A stretch of 64,000 nt of DNA from Turritopsis dohrnii (lineage: Eukaryota; Cnidaria; Hydrozoa; Anthoathecata; Oceaniidae): contig BQMF02000042.1 of NCBI GenBank assembly GCA_027922465.2, positions 248,001 to 312,000 of the forward strand, in the 5' to 3' direction. Made by a program: the position numbers and the translations under genes. Shown piece by piece: positions 60,122 through 64,000 of the stretch. Numbering within the stretch: position 1 is the stretch's first letter; each line of letters begins with the position of its first letter. Under the pieces are notes generated by a model. The model saw nothing but the letters and a program-made list of their open reading frames with translations. It was not told the DNA's origin and ran no database searches.

Positions 60122-63100
60122 ATGAAGGTAAATCTTCATTAGTGGAAAACTGTCTCAGGGGCGGACGCAGGGTACAGCTCATACAGCTCAAGCTGTAGTA
60201 AAATTTCGTCAAGAGAATGGTTACTAAATGAGTTACGGCCGTTCTCCTATTCTTTTCGTCGATTTTTTACGTCGTCATTTATCAGGCGACGCGACGCCGT
60301 CACTCAAAAATCTGTCTAATACATTTATTTATGGATTAGCGCATTATTTGTTGGCGCCCCATTTGACTCGCAAATTTTAGGTAAGCTATAACTGCAAGCC
60401 CCACCGCCTGATTGTTCTTCTTTACAGCTCAAAAAGCGGCCGTTCTGATCTATGATGATACGAATTATAACTAACAGTTTTGAGCTGTATCGATACAGCT
60501 CAAAGATACAGCTCAAGTCCCGATTCTACGGTAGTTCGACACCCATAGCCCTAATCGTAGCTTAGCAGTAATTCTTTCGTTCTTCCGTCTGTTTGAACAG
60601 TACAGCTCTCGTGCCTAAAGTACGTAGAACGATAATAGGTTTTAGCCCAAAGTGTAAGCCTTTAGGTCTTTCGGTCGTCGGTAGAGTGGTCAAATACAGC
60701 TCAAATACAGCTCAAAGCCCATACCATGCACGTGCGTGGAACCTCTTTCTTGATTTTACCACGACAGAGAATCATTGTTCTCCAAGACTTTTTTATTTCT
60801 CCAAACGAGAAGGGACTTTAGAGCTGAGAAATACCTTGCAGAAGATGAAAGAAAACATCGTGATGGATGCAAAGTAAGTTTATGTTTTCTCTTTTATTAA
60901 AACTTTGTATTTTTTAAATCTTCACCAGTTTTGTTTGTTTTGTTTTAATTATTAATTTGTTTAATTTAAATGCAGAACAAATAAACAAAGATGAATGTGA
61001 GTTTAGATTCAATATAATTTGTTCACACATATCTCTACTCTTGATATATTTGTAAATTTGTGGAAAAAGAACATAATTTCATGATTTTTTATTATCTTTT
61101 GCCTTGCTAAACTCTGAACTTTGGAATTTTACTCCGAGTTGTTGATGTTGTCTTGATTACTTTAAAAACTTGTTATGTAGTTTGAACATGGTACACTAGT
61201 AGTGATAAAAAAAATACAGAGTTTGCTACTTACATTACGTTAACTTTGATTTTTAAAAATTATTACATTATCTTGAGATATTTTGGTGTGATAACTGTTT
61301 GTATAGCTATATGTTTTGCTAGCTTTATTTGGAAATAATTCGTCAGTGAGTTTGTTAGGGGCTCTTACATGATTAATACTTCACAGCCCAACTCTGCATT
61401 TTACAGTGATCACCATTTGTTGTTTATATGTTTGCCATTAACAACCATTTGTTGTTAAAAGCATTTGCTAAAGATCAAGGATAAATATTTAAAGGAAACA
61501 TTTCCTTGTTGTGTTTTGTTGAGGTATGCAGCCATGAGATTAATATATTTTTTCAGAAACAAAAGTTGAATATATTTTAAAAATTATACAAAGCTTTCTC
61601 TCGTGTTCTCTCGAACATCTTCAGGTATATGTTACAATAAAATTAAAACCATACCTTCAAGTATAAAATTGTCTAATAAAATTGTCTAGGGGATTCTTAA
61701 GTAATACCGTTTCTAAAAAGTCGTAAAAATTTTATTTCCTTGTTGCATTTCTGTGTATCCTCTGATGTTTCAGATGTAACTGATAGGTTTATTTTAGTTA
61801 ATATGGAAGCAAACTGAAATTCAATCACAACATTCATCATTTAAATCAGTGCAAAATTAAAGGAGTTACCCTTCAATTTCACTATCCATGTTTTGTTTTG
61901 AGGAGACCTCAAGCATTTTCCCCATAATCGCTATGTTCCATTGGTTCTTGGTTTTCTTTGTAAAAGTCTGGTTCTTTATAGAAATCCTGTGTTTTTCCTA
62001 AAAAACATATGGACAGTCATTTCTGTTGAAAAGGCTAAATGCTTATTCTTCGTGGTGTTATTCCCCAAGTACAAGCTTATGTGGCATCTTCAGGTTAAAA
62101 AATATTCAGATTGATATCTTACTTATACACAGCTCAATAATTGCTTGTATTTACAATAAAAAGACATAAAACAGTTAAGATAAAAAGAAATGAAAATTGG
62201 CAACAAATACCCAGAAGATCAAGTGATAAGAAAAAAGAGAAACTGCATGATTGTTATTAACTGTTTGTATTGTGTGCTTTCTTGTAGGAAAGTTAATAAG
62301 TTTTGATAAACGTCATGAGAAATGTACACTGAACATGTCGCATGGCTTCAGCTGTCCTGTTTATAGTCATCTCCATTATAGCTTGAAATAGGAAGTATTT
62401 TGTTGTGTTTACAGTTTTGCTTTAGTATGTATGGACTGTACAATGTACAACAATAGATAGAAATACTTCTGATTGCTAGTTTGAATATTGACTAGACTTT
62501 GTTTTATATCCAAAAATGATATGATTGATTTGCATTTACTTGCATTTGCATTTCTCCTTTTGGGATTCCAAATCCAATATCTTACCTTCACATGGTGTAC
62601 CCTGTCAATTTAACCATGGAATTTAAGTAAGATTTCATGATCTGTATTTTATTTAGAGATTGCAAAATCAGTTAATTGAATGGTTAATGGTTACTATATA
62701 TCATACTAATTTACTATAATGTAACATATCTTAATTGTTCATTGTCTGTCTTTTTAGAAACATTAACAGTATCAGCACCTACTGCTGCAGCAACAAACAG
62801 CAAATTAATTTAATCAAGTCTGGAACTGGAACTTTCTTGAAAGTGAGCATGCTAGGAGGTTTTTCGTACAACAGAAGGAACATGTTTTATTGGATATAGA
62901 ATACTAGTTTTATGACTTTGTACATAAAAGACGTTGACATTTTATATTATGTTGTATTTACTTTTGTTGTGCTAATATCGAATAAAGTTTTAAATTTTGG
63001 CTTCTATCTTTATGGCTCTGTGGTTGCAATGCTTAGTGAAAGGTAATTTTGGTGTCTGGGGTGTTCACCGTGAGTAACTACGACAGAACTCGTCTGTTAA

Positions 63101-64000
63101 AATGATCGCACATTTTCGGACGGCATTTTCCGGAAATCGGGTTGTCCCGAATAAAAATCGGGAATCGGAATACTTATTGGAATCCGAATAGTTGAGCTGT
63201 ACCTACAAAATATTTCTGCGTCCGCCCCTGTGTCTGTGTTATCGGATTAGTCTTTACGAAAAAATTTTAGGATAGTAAAAAGAGCAACTTGTTTTCCCCG
63301 CCAATCAATATCAAGCAATGAAACTTGATAGCATTTTAGGAAATCACTAAAAATTTAATGGAGGATAGTGATTGAAGCCTGAACTTTAGGAATAAGGTTT
63401 CCTAAAAAAATTTAAGGGGCTGGGAATATACATACACTGCACTTGTAAAATGTATGTATGTATGTATATGATGCTGCACTCATGTTGCCATTTTGAGAAA
63501 TTTGAAACTCGATTTCCACAACATTCATTGAAAGTGAATAAGTAAAAAAGCCCTAAAACATGTTATTCTATAACATTATCTTATAAACCTGTAATTTTCC
63601 TCTTCATATTGTTTGAGTTGTTACAACCTTAATTGTATATTATGTTTAGGTTGAAATTTACAATGCAAGGACTAAAGAACTCATCCACGAGCTGGATGAT
63701 ATGTCAATATTTGCAACCATTGAGGAGATCAAAGAAGAATTTCAGAAAGTGAAACCTAAGTTTTATCCTTCTCGACAGTCTTACCGAACCGACCCTCGGG
63801 GCAAAGTATTAAATGATGAAACAACGTTAAGGTCTCTTGAATTTGACTCTACTGCCAAGCTTTACTTCAAAGATTTAGGTCCTCAAATTAGTTGGAAAAC
63901 TGTGTTTCTCACTGAATATGCAGGACCTTTTGTTCTCTATCCTTTATTTTATTTACGACCAAAGCTAATTTATGGTGAAGATGCTGGGAAGCCAATTCAT
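60122..64000 (+). CDS. TECR: Very-long-chain enoyl-CoA reductase, N-terminal part (runs off window)
   Basis: TECR catalyses the last step of the fatty acid elongation cycle in the endoplasmic reticulum membrane, reducing trans-2-enoyl-CoA with NADPH. Exon 2 (63650 onward) reads VEIYNARTKELIHELDDMS, ATIEEIKEEF, YPSRQSYRTDPRGKVL, LYFKDLGPQISWKTVFLTEY and AGPFVLYPLFYLRPKLIYG. It aligns along its length with the ubiquitin-like N-terminal domain and first membrane segment of animal TECR. The proposed first coding exon is just ATG AAG (60122-60127) followed by GTAAAT. This gives MKVEIY, matching the short start of animal TECR in phase. The intervening 3.5 kb intron is mostly the hAT-like element. 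The exon continues past the window end; the catalytic C-terminal domain is not seen. Exon 2 is very secure; exon 1 is a good inference. Confidence 0.9.
60593..62899 (+). other. Possible two-exon gene carried by the hAT-like element
   Basis: An open frame from about 60574 to 60873 (no good ATG near its start) ends at a strong donor (AAA|GTAAGT within GCAAAGTAAG). An acceptor TTTTTAG at 62757 leads in phase into 62758-62899 (stop TAG), followed by a polyadenylation-type AATAAA at 62981. The spliced product would be about 140 residues and has no recognised domain. The matching phases and the AATAAA make it more than random, but it may be a decayed transposon gene. Confidence 0.3.
62981..62986 (+). 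terminator. Polyadenylation signal AATAAA (candidate)
   Basis: AATAAA lies 82 bases after the stop of the possible two-exon gene in the hAT-like element, followed by a T-rich/GT stretch. It could be a real 3' end or chance in AT-rich DNA. Confidence 0.3.

Larger units (their letters stand above)
60156..63230. mobile_element. 3.1 kb hAT-like DNA transposon in TECR intron 1
   Basis: The termini are perfect 15-bp inverted repeats CAGGGGCGGACGCAG, followed on both sides by TACAGCTCA motifs. The element is flanked by the direct repeat TGTCT (60151-60155 and 63231-63235), a 5-bp rather than the usual 8-bp hAT duplication. The motif TACAGCTCA or its complement recurs many times between 60170 and 60715 and again at 63193, like subterminal transposase-binding sites. 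No transposase is recognisable, so it is presumably non-autonomous. A possible two-exon gene inside is listed separately. Confidence 0.85.

Noticed and set aside
1..64000. CRISPR arrays, operons, prophage
   Set aside because: No regularly spaced repeats or bacterial gene organisation; the window is clearly eukaryotic.

Overview
This is a eukaryotic, intron-rich, AT-rich window (roughly two-thirds A+T by eye). Genes have many short exons joined by GT-AG introns, and the intergenic DNA is full of small inverted-repeat transposons, a non-LTR retrotransposon and a tRNA-derived SINE. The gene content (BRD8, TECR, a rhodopsin-class GPCR, LRR/TSP1/sushi/trypsin and EGF/transmembrane proteins) is that of an animal. 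The style suggests an early-branching metazoan, most likely a cnidarian; that is inference, not a proven assignment.

Layout from left to right. (1) 1.9-2.9 kb, plus strand: a class A GPCR reading frame broken by one frameshift at a run of seven C. (2) 3.9-14.6 kb, minus strand: a complete gene of about ten exons for a DUF4140/DUF4139 (F37C4.5-type) protein. It contains two alternative exons with the same phases and similar ends, predicted to be mutually exclusive. Its introns hold a 1.2 kb tandem duplication and a 1.7 kb inverted-repeat element. (3) 15-19 kb: a decayed LINE fragment and a foldback element. (4) 19.9-22.1 kb, plus strand: a six-exon, 286-residue single-pass membrane protein with one EGF domain, an unrecognised ectodomain, and a cytoplasmic tail with two PPPY motifs and a PDZ-ligand-like end. 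(5) 23.4-29.0 kb, minus strand, tail-to-tail with (4): a seven-exon, 1053-residue secreted protein with signal peptide, LRR domain, seven thrombospondin type 1 repeats, one sushi/CCP domain and an apparently active trypsin-like protease. This is the most striking gene here: it joins an LRR recognition head to a complement-style CCP-protease tail. (6) 29-46.6 kb: mainly intergenic, with several palindromic elements and only weak exon-like ORFs. (7) 46.7-54.2 kb, minus strand: a BRD8 homologue (TIP60/NuA4 subunit) in at least 22 exons, including a 13-nt microexon and a probable GC-AG intron, with a pogo/Tigger-like element in one intron. (8) About 55.2-59.2 kb, plus strand: a nearly full-length CR1-type LINE with PHD-like and CCCH zinc fingers in ORF1. 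(9) 60.1 kb to the end, plus strand: the start of TECR. Its first coding exon is only two codons long, and a 3.1 kb hAT-like element occupies most of the following intron.

The exon models of genes 2, 4 and 5 close exactly in phase (580/589, 286 and 1053 residues), which strongly supports them. BRD8 closes everywhere except one junction (exon 3/4). The genes do not form an operon. Genes 4 and 5 are convergent neighbours and both look like secreted or cell-surface proteins, but a functional link between them is speculation.
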